The position numbers were made by a program, and so were the translations under genes. Positions 15,055 through 22,437 of a stretch of 42,568 nt of DNA are shown in pieces. Positions within the stretch are counted from its first letter, which is position 1. The number at the start of each line of letters is the position of its first letter. The notes under the pieces are model-generated. The model was given only the letters and a program-made list of their open reading frames with translations, made no database searches and was not told the DNA's origin. The stretch comes from a virus, in IMG/VR virus record IMGVR_UViG_3300034142_000043, positions 1 to 42,568 of that record, one strand, 5' to 3'.

Positions 15055-16364
15055 GCGAGCCGCTCATTCTGACTATCACCGACGCGGGGCGCGCCGCCTT
15101 GCTCGACGCCGAGGCCGGCGGCACCGCGGCCGTCGTCATTGCCGAGGTCGGCCTGGCCGCCAACGACTTCGTCGACGCGCCGACGCTCACCGCCGTTCCC
15201 GGCGAGTTCAAGCGCATCGGCTCGGTCGCCGGCCTGCCCATCAACGACACCACGATCCACCTCATGGCGCGCGATACCAGCGCGGACGTCTACAGCGTCC
15301 GCGGCTTCGGCCTCTATCTCGACACGGGCGCCCTGTTCGCCGTCTATTCGCAGCCGGCCCTGATCTTCCAGAAGGCCGGGGCGACCATGTTTCTGCTGGC
15401 GCTCGACGTCGTGCTTCAGGCCGGCCAGGCCGAGCTCATCGAATTCGGCGACGTCCAGCTGACCTTTCCGCCCGCGACGGAAACGGTGCAGGGCGTCGCC
15501 CGCATCGCCCCGCAAGCCAAGGTCGACGCCGGCACCGATGACGCGGACTTCGTCACGCCGCTGAAGCTCGCTGCGCGCCTCGCCAACCTCCTCGCCCTCT
15601 ACATTCCGCTCGCGCAGCGCGCGGCCGCAAACGGCGTCGCCACCCTCGGCGCCGACGGCAAGATCCCGACGGCGCAGCTGCCCGCGCTGGCGATCACCGA
15701 AACCTTCGTCATCGGCAGCCAGGCCGCGCAGCTCGCGCTGGCGGCCCAGCTCGGCGATGTCGCCGTGCGGACCGATCTCAGCAAGAGCTTCATCCTCGGC
15801 GCGGAGCCGGCGAACGTCCTCGCCAACTGGATCGAGATCCTCAACCCCGGCGCGCCGGTGCAAAGCGTCAACGCCCAGGTCGGCAACGTCAACCTCACGG
15901 CCGCCCAGGTCGGCGCCGCGGCTGCGGTGCGCCAGATCCTCTCCGCCGGCCTTGCCTCCGGCGGCGGCGACTTGTCGGCCGACCGCACGATCAACGTCCC
16001 CAAGGCGAGCGTGGCCGACGCTCATGCCGGCACCAGCGACGTCGCCGCGCTCACGCCCCTGGGGCTTTGGAGCTTTCCGGGCTCGAACGGCGCGAATGGC
16101 TATGCTCAGATCCCGGGGACGTCGCTTATCCTGCAATGGGGCTCGGTCAACGTGCCGGCTGACAATCTCGCCACCGTCACCTTCCCGCTCGCCTTCCCGA
16201 GCACCTGCTATCAGGTCCTCATCAGCCCCAACGGCGACACCGACGACGGCGATTCCTCGGAAGAGCGGGCCTGGGTCGGCTCCCGGAACACCGCGCAATT
16301 CCTCCTGATGACGGGCGGCAGTCACCTCGCCGTCAATTACTCCTGGTGGGCGATCGGCCGATGA
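15051..16364 (+). CDS. H: Tail fibre protein, P2 gpH-like
   Basis: A 437-residue protein (P2 gpH 669). The N-terminal ~180 residues are the baseplate-attachment domain of P2-like fibres: LILTITDAGRAALLDAE, then LTAVPGEFKRIGSVAGL and VYSVRGFGLYLDTGALF. A short shaft follows (PLAQRAAANGVATLGADGKIP is the start of it, near 190-210). The C-terminus ends in a beta-rich tip: LILQWGSVNV, ATVTFPLAFPSTC and AVNYSWWAIGR, like the tip domains of gp53-type fibres. It probably determines host binding together with the SGNH-bearing protein downstream. ATGA overlaps join it to I and to the next gene. Confidence 0.92.
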   Translation: MSEPLILTITDAGRAALLDAEAGGTAAVVIAEVGLAANDFVDAPTLTAVPGEFKRIGSVAGLPINDTTIHLMARDTSADVYSVRGFGLYLDTGALFAVYSQPALIFQKAGATMFLLALDVVLQAGQAELIEFGDVQLTFPPATETVQGVARIAPQAKVDAGTDDADFVTPLKLAARLANLLALYIPLAQRAAANGVATLGADGKIPTAQLPALAITETFVIGSQAAQLALAAQLGDVAVRTDLSKSFILGAEPANVLANWIEILNPGAPVQSVNAQVGNVNLTAAQVGAAAAVRQILSAGLASGGGDLSADRTINVPKASVADAHAGTSDVAALTPLGLWSFPGSNGANGYAQIPGTSLILQWGSVNVPADNLATVTFPLAFPSTCYQVLISPNGDTDDGDSSEERAWVGSRNTAQFLLMTGGSHLAVNYSWWAIGR

Positions 16365-16846
16365 AGATGATCCTTTGGAGCGCCGCCACCGGCGGCTTCT
16401 ACCGGCGCGACCTTCACCGGGCCGATACCATCCCCGCCGATGCGGTCGAGATAACGGCCGCTCGCCACCGCGAGCTGCTCGAGGCGCAGTCCGCCGGCGC
16501 GCCGATCGTCCCCGGCGCCGACGGCCGCCCCACGACTCGGCGGCCGCGGTCGCGCGTTGCCGAACTCCGCGACCGCGCCGTTCGAGCCGCGAAGCGAGAG
16601 GCGGGCCGTCGCATCCTCGCCATCGCGCCGCTCTGGCGCCAGGCCAACGACAACGCGGCGATCGCCCTCGCGGCGCTTCAGCTCACCGCCGGCGGCGCTA
16701 CCGTGGACTTCCTCCCGGCCGTGGAGCGCCGGCGCGCCGTCGACCGGGTCCGCGCCGCCTCCAACGCGCTCGAGATGGCGATCGGCGCCATGACTCGCGC
16801 CGAGCTCGCCGTCTTCAACCCCGCCGCCGAAGTGCATTGGAGCTGA
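16361..16846 (+). CDS. Tail fibre assembly-like protein
   Basis: 161 residues from ATG 16361, which overlaps the H stop; an in-frame ATG 15 bases earlier lies inside H. The N-terminus (MILWSAATGGFYRRDLH, then AVEITAARHRELLEAQ and GADGRP) matches the start of many tail fibre assembly proteins, whose first domain contacts the fibre. The C-terminal half is basic and helical and differs from P2 gpG. Role: chaperone for fibre folding or trimerisation, inferred from the N-terminus and the position behind H. Confidence 0.75.
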   Translation: MKMILWSAATGGFYRRDLHRADTIPADAVEITAARHRELLEAQSAGAPIVPGADGRPTTRRPRSRVAELRDRAVRAAKREAGRRILAIAPLWRQANDNAAIALAALQLTAGGATVDFLPAVERRRAVDRVRAASNALEMAIGAMTRAELAVFNPAAEVHWS

Positions 16847-16849
16847 TCG

Positions 16850-18781
16850 ATGGCCAAAACCTCCAACCTCAATCCCGCAGGGGCGGTCACCGGCGATGAG
16901 GACCTCGCCGTTAATCAAAACGGTTCGAAGCGGATGAAGCTGTCGGCCGTGCTCGCGGCCGCGCGCGCGCCGATCGACCCGCAGCTGGCCGCTCACCGCG
17001 CCGAGCTCGACGGCATCGCCGACGCGGCCCTTCACACCTTCTACATCACCCGGACCTTGCCCTACGCGCTCGCGATCAGCGCCAGCCTCATCGTCGCAGG
17101 CGGCGTCGCGGTGCTGCCGCCGGCGCCGCCAACCAATATCCCGGCGCCAATGGTCGGCGTCGCCGGCAACCGCGCCATCTTCGATCGCGACGAGGCCGCG
17201 GGCCTCCGCTGGTTCCTCGACCGCCAATATCCGAGCGAGGCCGCGTTCCTGAAGGCGACGGGCGGCGTGAAGACGGGCGAGGCGATCGTCTACGGCCCGT
17301 TCGAAGAGCCCGCCCAGGTCAACGCCGTCACCAACAACGCGCTGGCCGACACAATAGGCTGGAACGGCCTCAATGGATCGGTCCTCGCGCCTGGCGCCGG
17401 TGCCGAGGCCGGCTCGCTGAAGATCACCGCTCCCGGCAACGCCGCCGCCGGCGCCTATTTCACGATCACGGCCTCGCAATTCGAATGTTACCGCTTCTCG
17501 GTCGACGTGAAGCGCGGCACCGGTGCCGTGGCGATCCGCGCCGCCGCCGGCATCACCACGACGCTCGCCTACGAATCGAGCTCCAACGCCACGGCCGCCT
17601 ACCAGGAAAAGACGGTCTACGCCGCGGCCGTTCATAACCCGCTGCTCGTCGGGGTCGAGATCCCCGGCACGCCGGCGGGCGATTATTACCTGCGCAACCC
17701 GAGGGCGTTCAAAATCCGCCCGCTCAAGGGGTGGGTCCAGAACGACTATACCTCGATCCACCGGATGCCGCCCGCCGGCGCTCACGCGGGCGAGAAGGTG
17801 CTCTGGCAGGCCGACGCGGACACCGACCGCGATCGGCACCGCATCGTCCGCGACGGCGCCACCGGCAAGGTCTTCATCGTCAGCACCGGCGACGGACTCG
17901 AATATGCCCGCATCGATCTCGGCGTCGCCGCTGACAATGAGATCATCGCCGTCGCCGTGCGCTGGAAAACGCAGGGCATCACCGGGAGCCTGAACGGCGG
18001 CCCGTGGAAGACGCAGGCGGGCTCGCGCCGCGTCGCCGGCGTCTTCAAGATGCGGGAGGGCATTGGCCTCACCGTCGGCAACGCCTACGGCGCGCTCCCG
18101 GGGCGCACCGCCATCATCACCCCGGGCGAGCCCGACGACGCCCTGCAGCTGCGCTCCGCCGAGATCCGCGGCCAGCTCCCCTGGCACGGCATCGGCGATT
18201 CCGGTCTCGCCGGCGCGCCGGTCGGCGCCGGCTATGTCGCCGGCGTTTCCAACGGCGCCGTCGTCAGCCTCGCTGCCGACCTCCGCATCGCCACGGGGCG
18301 GCCTTTGATCAGCAACGCCGTCGGCGGCTCGATCCGCGCCGACCAGCGCGCCGTCCTGTTCGCGCGGCCGCATCTTCGGCACCTTCCCACGCTCTTCGCC
18401 AATTACGGCCCGGGCGGGGAGGCCGGCTTTGACGAGCAGATGGCGCTCATCGACGAGCAGATCGCCTGGCTCGGCCATAATCACTGGCTCTGGGCGCGCG
18501 GCATCGCAGTCGACAACGCGCCGGCGGACCTGGTCGCGCTCCAGGTGCAGCTCATGAACGCCGTTATCGCCAAATATGGGGCGGTTCACGTCTGGGATTG
18601 GCTCCCGATCATGGTCGCCCGATCGAGCGGCAGCCCGGCCGACGAGGCGGCGATCGCCGCCGGCAAGCCGCCGTCCTCGATCCTGCCCGACACGACCCAC
18701 TTTGAGCAGGGCACGTCCACCGCCCTCGCGGTCGACGGCGCGCCTCGCATGAGCGCCGTTCTGGCGCTGCCCTACCAGTGA
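16850..18781 (+). CDS. Large tail protein with C-terminal SGNH-hydrolase-like domain
   Basis: A 643-residue protein. The start MAKTSNLNPAGAVTGDEDLAVNQNG resembles short N-terminal baseplate-binding segments of tail spikes. The middle (about 180-430) is beta-rich and repetitive in Gly/Ala/Thr, with jelly-roll-like carbohydrate-binding features. From about 440 a hydrolase fold is suggested: GIGDSG (S451 as nucleophile), a Gly block near 480-490, NYGPG (N518), and DTTHF with D614 and H617. This is the order of SGNH/GDSL esterases, which remove acetyl groups from surface polysaccharides. It probably acts at the virion tip on the host capsule or LPS. Block III (GxND) is degenerate, so activity is not certain. 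No counterpart in P2. Confidence 0.78.
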   Translation: MAKTSNLNPAGAVTGDEDLAVNQNGSKRMKLSAVLAAARAPIDPQLAAHRAELDGIADAALHTFYITRTLPYALAISASLIVAGGVAVLPPAPPTNIPAPMVGVAGNRAIFDRDEAAGLRWFLDRQYPSEAAFLKATGGVKTGEAIVYGPFEEPAQVNAVTNNALADTIGWNGLNGSVLAPGAGAEAGSLKITAPGNAAAGAYFTITASQFECYRFSVDVKRGTGAVAIRAAAGITTTLAYESSSNATAAYQEKTVYAAAVHNPLLVGVEIPGTPAGDYYLRNPRAFKIRPLKGWVQNDYTSIHRMPPAGAHAGEKVLWQADADTDRDRHRIVRDGATGKVFIVSTGDGLEYARIDLGVAADNEIIAVAVRWKTQGITGSLNGGPWKTQAGSRRVAGVFKMREGIGLTVGNAYGALPGRTAIITPGEPDDALQLRSAEIRGQLPWHGIGDSGLAGAPVGAGYVAGVSNGAVVSLAADLRIATGRPLISNAVGGSIRADQRAVLFARPHLRHLPTLFANYGPGGEAGFDEQMALIDEQIAWLGHNHWLWARGIAVDNAPADLVALQVQLMNAVIAKYGAVHVWDWLPIMVARSSGSPADEAAIAAGKPPSSILPDTTHFEQGTSTALAVDGAPRMSAVLALPYQ

Positions 18782-18818
18782 AGGTTGGGCTCAGGAGCCT
18801 CCTAAGGTGGTAATGTCG

Positions 18819-19055
18819 CTAAGGCTGCTGATCTTCAGGGTTTGCAGCATCAAGCAGATCGCGATCGGTGGGCGTACCCCCACCCAATTTCATAGCCACA
18901 GTTTTGGGATCCAGCGTTGATAACAGCGCATCGCCCGCGGTGAGCGTAATCTCGGCATGCGTTGCCCGGCCGGGGACCTTCACTCCTACGACGCTCACGA
19001 CATGAATGGGATTGACCCACGCTGAGCCACCGGACGTCTTAATTTCGATGAGCAT
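18819..19055 (-). CDS. Small antisense-oriented protein in the tail region, function unknown
   Basis: 78 residues from ATG 19055, chosen because GGAG lies six bases upstream; another ATG 18 bases earlier lacks this. The sequence begins MLIEIKTSGGSAWVNPIHVV and continues with VVGVKVPG and AEITLTAGD, a compact beta-rich protein. It stands alone against the direction of the surrounding late genes. That is typical of independently transcribed cargo genes expressed from the lysogen. No recognised domain beyond a vague similarity to small 'WVNPxHV' proteins. Its promoter should lie in 19056-19170; I cannot identify it. Confidence 0.65.
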   Translation of the reverse strand: MLIEIKTSGGSAWVNPIHVVSVVGVKVPGRATHAEITLTAGDALLSTLDPKTVAMKLGGGTPTDRDLLDAANPEDQQP

Positions 19056-19171
19056 GTAAATCTCCGCAGCCATGCGCCACCGGGGCGCGAACCGGCGGAT
19101 GCGCCACCGACTCCGGCGGCGTCCAGCGGCCCCACCCGATGTGTGAACATTTCACGTGGCCCTCCCCGCGC

Positions 19172-19196
19172 TGTTGTAACCTCCGCCGATACAACA
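19172..19196 (+). promoter_or_regulatory. Ogr-type activator site upstream of V
   Basis: Outer dyad TGTTGT...ACAACA; inner 19175-19193 is TGTAACCTCCGCCGATACA, fitting TGT-N13-ACA. The V start at 19242 is 48 bases downstream, close to the 49 bases seen at P. It probably drives V-W and the whole tail block through D, since I find no other such site up to 26225. Confidence 0.78.
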
Positions 19197-19241
19197 TCGG
19201 CGGGGGGACGGCTCGCGCTGGATTGCCGCACGGTGCGGGCG

Positions 19242-19826
19242 ATGCGCACTTCCGACGATCTTCCCAACGAGCTGGCTGAACTGGTTCGCTTCGGCACCAT
19301 TGCCGAGGTCGACCTCGCTGCGGGCCGCGTCGTTGTCGACACCGGCGACGTGAGAACGTCCGCCATCCGTTGGGCGGGCGGCCGCGCCGGCGCCACTCGC
19401 ACCTGGTCGCCGCCCAGTGTCGGCGAGCAGGTGCTTCTGCTCTGTCCCGGCGGCGAGATAGCCGCGGCGGTGGCGATCGGCGGCATCGCCCAGGACGCAT
19501 TCCCCCCAGCCGGCAATTCCCTCCGCGAACTCGTCCAGTTCCAGGATGGGGCGATCATCGCCTACGACCCCGAAGCGCATGCGCTCGAGGCGCAGCTGCC
19601 CGCTGGCGCAATCGTCACCATAGTGGCCAGCGGCGGCATCACTCTCGACGCCTCCGATGGCGGCCTCACCATCAAAGGCGATGTCATCATTGACGGCGAG
19701 CTCATCGCCACGGGGGACGTGATCGGCGACGGCATCAGCCTCATCACGCATCGCCACGCCGGCGTGGCCGCCGGCGCCGCCGAAAGCGGCGAGCCCGTCG
19801 CGGCCGCCGCGGAGTCGGAGGCGTGA
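19242..19826 (+). CDS. V: Baseplate spike protein V, P2 gpV family
   Basis: 194 residues from ATG 19242 (P2 gpV 211). The frame is open further up, but that would run through the Ogr-type site. It has an OB-fold start (VRFGTIAEVDLAAGRVVVDTGD, broken here as FGTIAEVDL and RVVVDTGD), then RTWSPPSVGEQVLLLCPGG. A C-terminal beta-helix spike follows (VTIVASGGITLDASDGGL, IKGDVIIDGELIATGDVI) with the family's SLITHRHAGV metal-binding tip motif. It punctures the outer membrane. First gene of the third rightward late block. Confidence 0.94.
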   Translation: MRTSDDLPNELAELVRFGTIAEVDLAAGRVVVDTGDVRTSAIRWAGGRAGATRTWSPPSVGEQVLLLCPGGEIAAAVAIGGIAQDAFPPAGNSLRELVQFQDGAIIAYDPEAHALEAQLPAGAIVTIVASGGITLDASDGGLTIKGDVIIDGELIATGDVIGDGISLITHRHAGVAAGAAESGEPVAAAAESEA

Positions 19827-19831
19827 GGGGC

Positions 19832-20188
19832 ATGAACGCCGAGACCGGCGCGCCCATCGAGGGCGCGGAGCATCTGGCCCAGTCCATCGGCGACATTCTG
19901 TCGACCCCGATCGGCAGCCGCGTCATGCTCCGCGATTACGGCTCGCTCATCCCCGAGCTGCTCGATCAGCCTCGCAACGCGGCAACAAAGCTGCAGCTGC
20001 TCGCCGCGGGCGCCGTTGCCATCGCGCGTTGGGAGCCTCGCTACCGCCTCGCCCGCATCCAGATCGCCGAGGGCGAGGGCGGCGGCGCGGTTGCCGAGCT
20101 CGAGGGCGAATTTCTCGAACGCCCCGGCGCCAACGCCTTCCTCCGTCTCACCCTCCCGCTGCGGGCCGCCGCGGCAGGCCAAGCCTAA
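19832..20188 (+). CDS. W: Baseplate wedge protein W, gp25-like
   Basis: 118 residues from ATG 19832 (P2 gpW 115); a GTG nine bases earlier overlaps the V stop and is also possible. The gp25/W fold is visible: EHLAQSIGDILSTPIGSRVM, LRDYGSLIPELLDQP, then RWEPRYRLARIQIAEG. It triggers sheath contraction from the baseplate. Directly follows V as in P2, but J and I do not follow it here. Confidence 0.95.
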   Translation: MNAETGAPIEGAEHLAQSIGDILSTPIGSRVMLRDYGSLIPELLDQPRNAATKLQLLAAGAVAIARWEPRYRLARIQIAEGEGGGAVAELEGEFLERPGANAFLRLTLPLRAAAAGQA

Positions 20189-20202
20189 CCAAGGAGTCCG
20201 AC

Positions 20203-21372
20203 ATGCCCTTCCGCCATGGCATCTTCGTCAGCGAGCCCGCCACGGGCGCCCGCCCGATCCTCCCTGCCTCGCTCGCCGTCATCGGGCTCGTCGCCACCGC
20301 ACCGGACGCCGACGCCGCCTATTTCCCGCTCAACGGCCCCGCCCTGGTCACCAACCCGCGCGCGGCGCTGGCGAAGGCCGGCACCCAGGGAACGCTCGCC
20401 AAGGCGCTGGCGGCCATCTGCGACCAGACCACGCCCGTCATCGTGGTCGTTCGCGTCGCGCCGGGCGTCGCCGCCGGCGAAACCTCGGTCGAGGAAGCGA
20501 CCGACATCAACGTCATCGGCGGCGTCAACGGCAATGGCCGCTATACCGGCCTGCAGGCCTTGCTGGCCGCCAAGGCCAAGTTCGGAGTCCAGCCCCGCAT
20601 CATCGGCTGCCCCGGCCTCGACACCCAGCCGGTGACCGCCGCCATGGTGGCCGTCGCGAAAAAGCTGCGCGGCTTCTGCTATGCCCGTTGCAACGGTGCC
20701 GAACCGGTCGCGCCGAGCGAGGCGATTGCCTACCGCGATGAGTTCGCCGACCGCGAGCTGATGCTGATCTATCCGGATTTCTCCGGGTGGGAGGGCCAGG
20801 CCATCGCCGTCGCGCTCGGCACCCGGGCTCGAATCGACGAGGAGACGGGTTGGCACAAGACCCTGTCGAACGTCCCGGTCCTCGGCGTCACCGGCATGTC
20901 GCGCGACATCTATTTTGACCTCTCGGATCCGTCGACGCCGGCGGCCGAGCTCAACGCCGCCCCGGTGACGACTTTGGTCCACCAGAACGGCTATCGCTTC
21001 TGGGGCAACCGCACCTGTTCGGACGATGAGCGCTACGCCTTCGAAACCTCGGTCCGCACGCTCCATGCCCTTCAGGACGAGCTGATCAAGGGTCTCGCCT
21101 GGGCCGTCGACAAGGCCGTCACGCCGCGCCTCGTCAGGGACATTCTCGATTCCGCCAACGCGCGCTTCCGCACTTTGAAGGCGCAGGGCCGCATCATCGG
21201 GGCGGAAGCCTACATGGACCCGGCTTTGAACCAGGCCGATCAGCTCGCGCTTGGCAAGGCGCAGATCGACATCGACTTCACGCCCTGCCCGCCGCTCGAG
21301 GATCTCGGGCTCAACATGCAGATCACCGATCGCTTCCTGCTCAACTTCACCGAGCAGGTGGCGGCCGTCTGA
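20203..21372 (+). CDS. FI: Contractile tail sheath protein FI
   Basis: A 389-residue protein (P2 FI 396). ATG 20203 follows AAGGAG. Family signatures: MPFRHGIFVSEPATGARP at the N-terminus, a central insertion domain, VKAKFGV-like text as AAKAKFGVQPRIIG, and the C-terminal YRFWGNRTCSDDERYAFE and ARFRTLKAQGRIIGAEAY blocks that form the conserved sheath core. It builds the outer cylinder of the contractile tail. It lies 14 bases after W and is followed by the tube gene. Confidence 0.96.
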   Translation: MPFRHGIFVSEPATGARPILPASLAVIGLVATAPDADAAYFPLNGPALVTNPRAALAKAGTQGTLAKALAAICDQTTPVIVVVRVAPGVAAGETSVEEATDINVIGGVNGNGRYTGLQALLAAKAKFGVQPRIIGCPGLDTQPVTAAMVAVAKKLRGFCYARCNGAEPVAPSEAIAYRDEFADRELMLIYPDFSGWEGQAIAVALGTRARIDEETGWHKTLSNVPVLGVTGMSRDIYFDLSDPSTPAAELNAAPVTTLVHQNGYRFWGNRTCSDDERYAFETSVRTLHALQDELIKGLAWAVDKAVTPRLVRDILDSANARFRTLKAQGRIIGAEAYMDPALNQADQLALGKAQIDIDFTPCPPLEDLGLNMQITDRFLLNFTEQVAAV

Positions 21373-21420
21373 GGCGCGCAATCGCCTTTCCAGATCGAAG
21401 CCTAGACCAGGAGACCGCCC

Positions 21421-21927
21421 ATGCTTCCCGCCAAGCTCAAGAACTTCGCCGTCTTCAACGACGGCCAATCCTACATGGGCACGTGCGCCGAGGCCGCGCT
21501 GCCCAAGCTCGCCAGCCTGGTCGAAGCCTATCGCGGCGCCGGCATGCTCGCCGAGGTCGATTACGATCTCGGCCTCGAGAAGCTGGAAATGGAGGAGACC
21601 TATGGCGGCCTCGTGGTGGGCGTCCTCCGCCAGTTCGGCCAGGTCGACGTCGCCGGCGCCATGACGCGCTACATCGGCGCCTATCAGAGCGCCGACGGCA
21701 GCCGGCCCGTCGCGGCCGAGCTCCTCGTCCGCGGCAAGCTCGTCGAGATCGACCCGGGAACGGCCAAGGCCGGCGAGGACACCCAGTGGAAGGGCAAGCG
21801 CACGCTCGCCTACCTCCGCTGGACGATCAACGGCGTGGTCGAGGTCGAGATCGACGTCATCAACGGCGTCTTCATGATCGGCGGCGTCGATCGAATGGCG
21901 GAGATCATGGCCATCCTCAACGGCTAG
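21421..21927 (+). CDS. FII: Tail tube protein FII
   Basis: A 168-residue protein (P2 FII 172). It stacks as hexamers to form the inner tube through which DNA passes. Typical start MLPAKLKNFAVFNDGQSYMG, then EVDYDLGLEKLEMEETYGG, LRQFGQVDVAGAMTRYIGAY and a C-terminal beta region ending in GVDRMAEIMAILNG. Preceded by AGGAG. The position between the sheath and E is as in P2. Confidence 0.96.
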   Translation: MLPAKLKNFAVFNDGQSYMGTCAEAALPKLASLVEAYRGAGMLAEVDYDLGLEKLEMEETYGGLVVGVLRQFGQVDVAGAMTRYIGAYQSADGSRPVAAELLVRGKLVEIDPGTAKAGEDTQWKGKRTLAYLRWTINGVVEVEIDVINGVFMIGGVDRMAEIMAILNG

Positions 21928-21969
21928 GCCGCCGCTGCCGAAAATTAACCTGCATCGAGGGGAATAGGA

Positions 21970-22299
21970 ATGGCCGACCAAGTTGCCGACAGCGGCGCCG
22001 GCAAGAAGAGCGTCATCGAGCCCGTCGATCTCGAGGAGCCGATTGTGCGAGGCGAATTGACGATTTCCCGTGTCGATGTCCGGCGCCCTGGCACCGGCGA
22101 GATGCGCGGCCTCAGCATGCTCGACATGCGCAATCTGGAGGTCAGCGCCATGCTCGAGCTCCTCCCACGCGTCACCGTCCCGCCCCTGCTCCCCCACGAG
22201 CTCGAGGAGATGAACCCGCGCGACTTCTTCGTCTTGGCCGTGCTGGTGGCGGGTTTTTTGTTGCCGAAGGCGGTGAGGCCGGCCTCACCGCAACAGTAG
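21970..22299 (+). CDS. E: Tail assembly chaperone E (unshifted product)
   Basis: A 109-residue product ending in LLPKAVRPASPQQ. The family acts with tape measure T while the tail tube forms and is absent from the virion. Seen: ITISRVD-like text as LTISRVDVRRPGTGEMRGL and LLPHELEEMNPRDFFVLAV. GAGGGGAATAGGA precedes the ATG. Codon 97 is TTG within the slippery heptamer T TTT TTG, where part of the ribosomes should shift to produce E+E'. Confidence 0.92.
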   Translation: MADQVADSGAGKKSVIEPVDLEEPIVRGELTISRVDVRRPGTGEMRGLSMLDMRNLEVSAMLELLPRVTVPPLLPHELEEMNPRDFFVLAVLVAGFLLPKAVRPASPQQ

Positions 22300-22433
22300 A
22301 AGAGGCAATGGCGGACATCGCCACCGTCTTCCACTGGCCGCCTTCGGCGATGGACGCGATGAGCCTCGGCGAGCTCATGCGCTGGCGCGCTGCCGCGATC
22401 GAGCGGCTTCCCATCCTGCTCGCGAGGGCCTGA
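21970..22433 (+). CDS. E': E+E' tail assembly chaperone made by -1 ribosomal frameshift
   Basis: Joined frame 21970-22260 and 22260-22433, 154 residues. At 22254-22260 the heptamer T TTT TTG is in phase with E. After a one-base backward slip, translation continues VAEGGEAGLTATVEEAMADI and then FHWPPSAMDAMSLGELMRWR before TGA 22431-22433. The shifted part has the family's HWPP and ELMRWR features. P2 uses the same heptamer at this gene, and contractile and siphophage tails generally need a fixed ratio of the two products. The tape measure gene starts five bases after the stop. Confidence 0.9.
22254..22291 (+). promoter_or_regulatory. Frameshift signal: slippery T TTT TTG plus RNA hairpin
   Basis: The slippery heptamer at 22254-22260 is followed after nine bases by a perfect 11-base palindrome, GCGGTGAGGCC/GGCCTCACCGC (22270-22291). 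The predicted hairpin (loop opened from the palindrome centre) or an equivalent structure would pause the ribosome at the heptamer. Both elements and their spacing match known -1 frameshift sites of tail chaperone genes. Confidence 0.9.
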
Positions 22434-22437
22434 AGCC

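Noticed and set aside
22270-22291. The 11-bp palindrome as an operator or terminator
   Set aside because: It lies inside the coding sequence nine bases after a slippery heptamer, in the gene known to use -1 frameshifting in P2.
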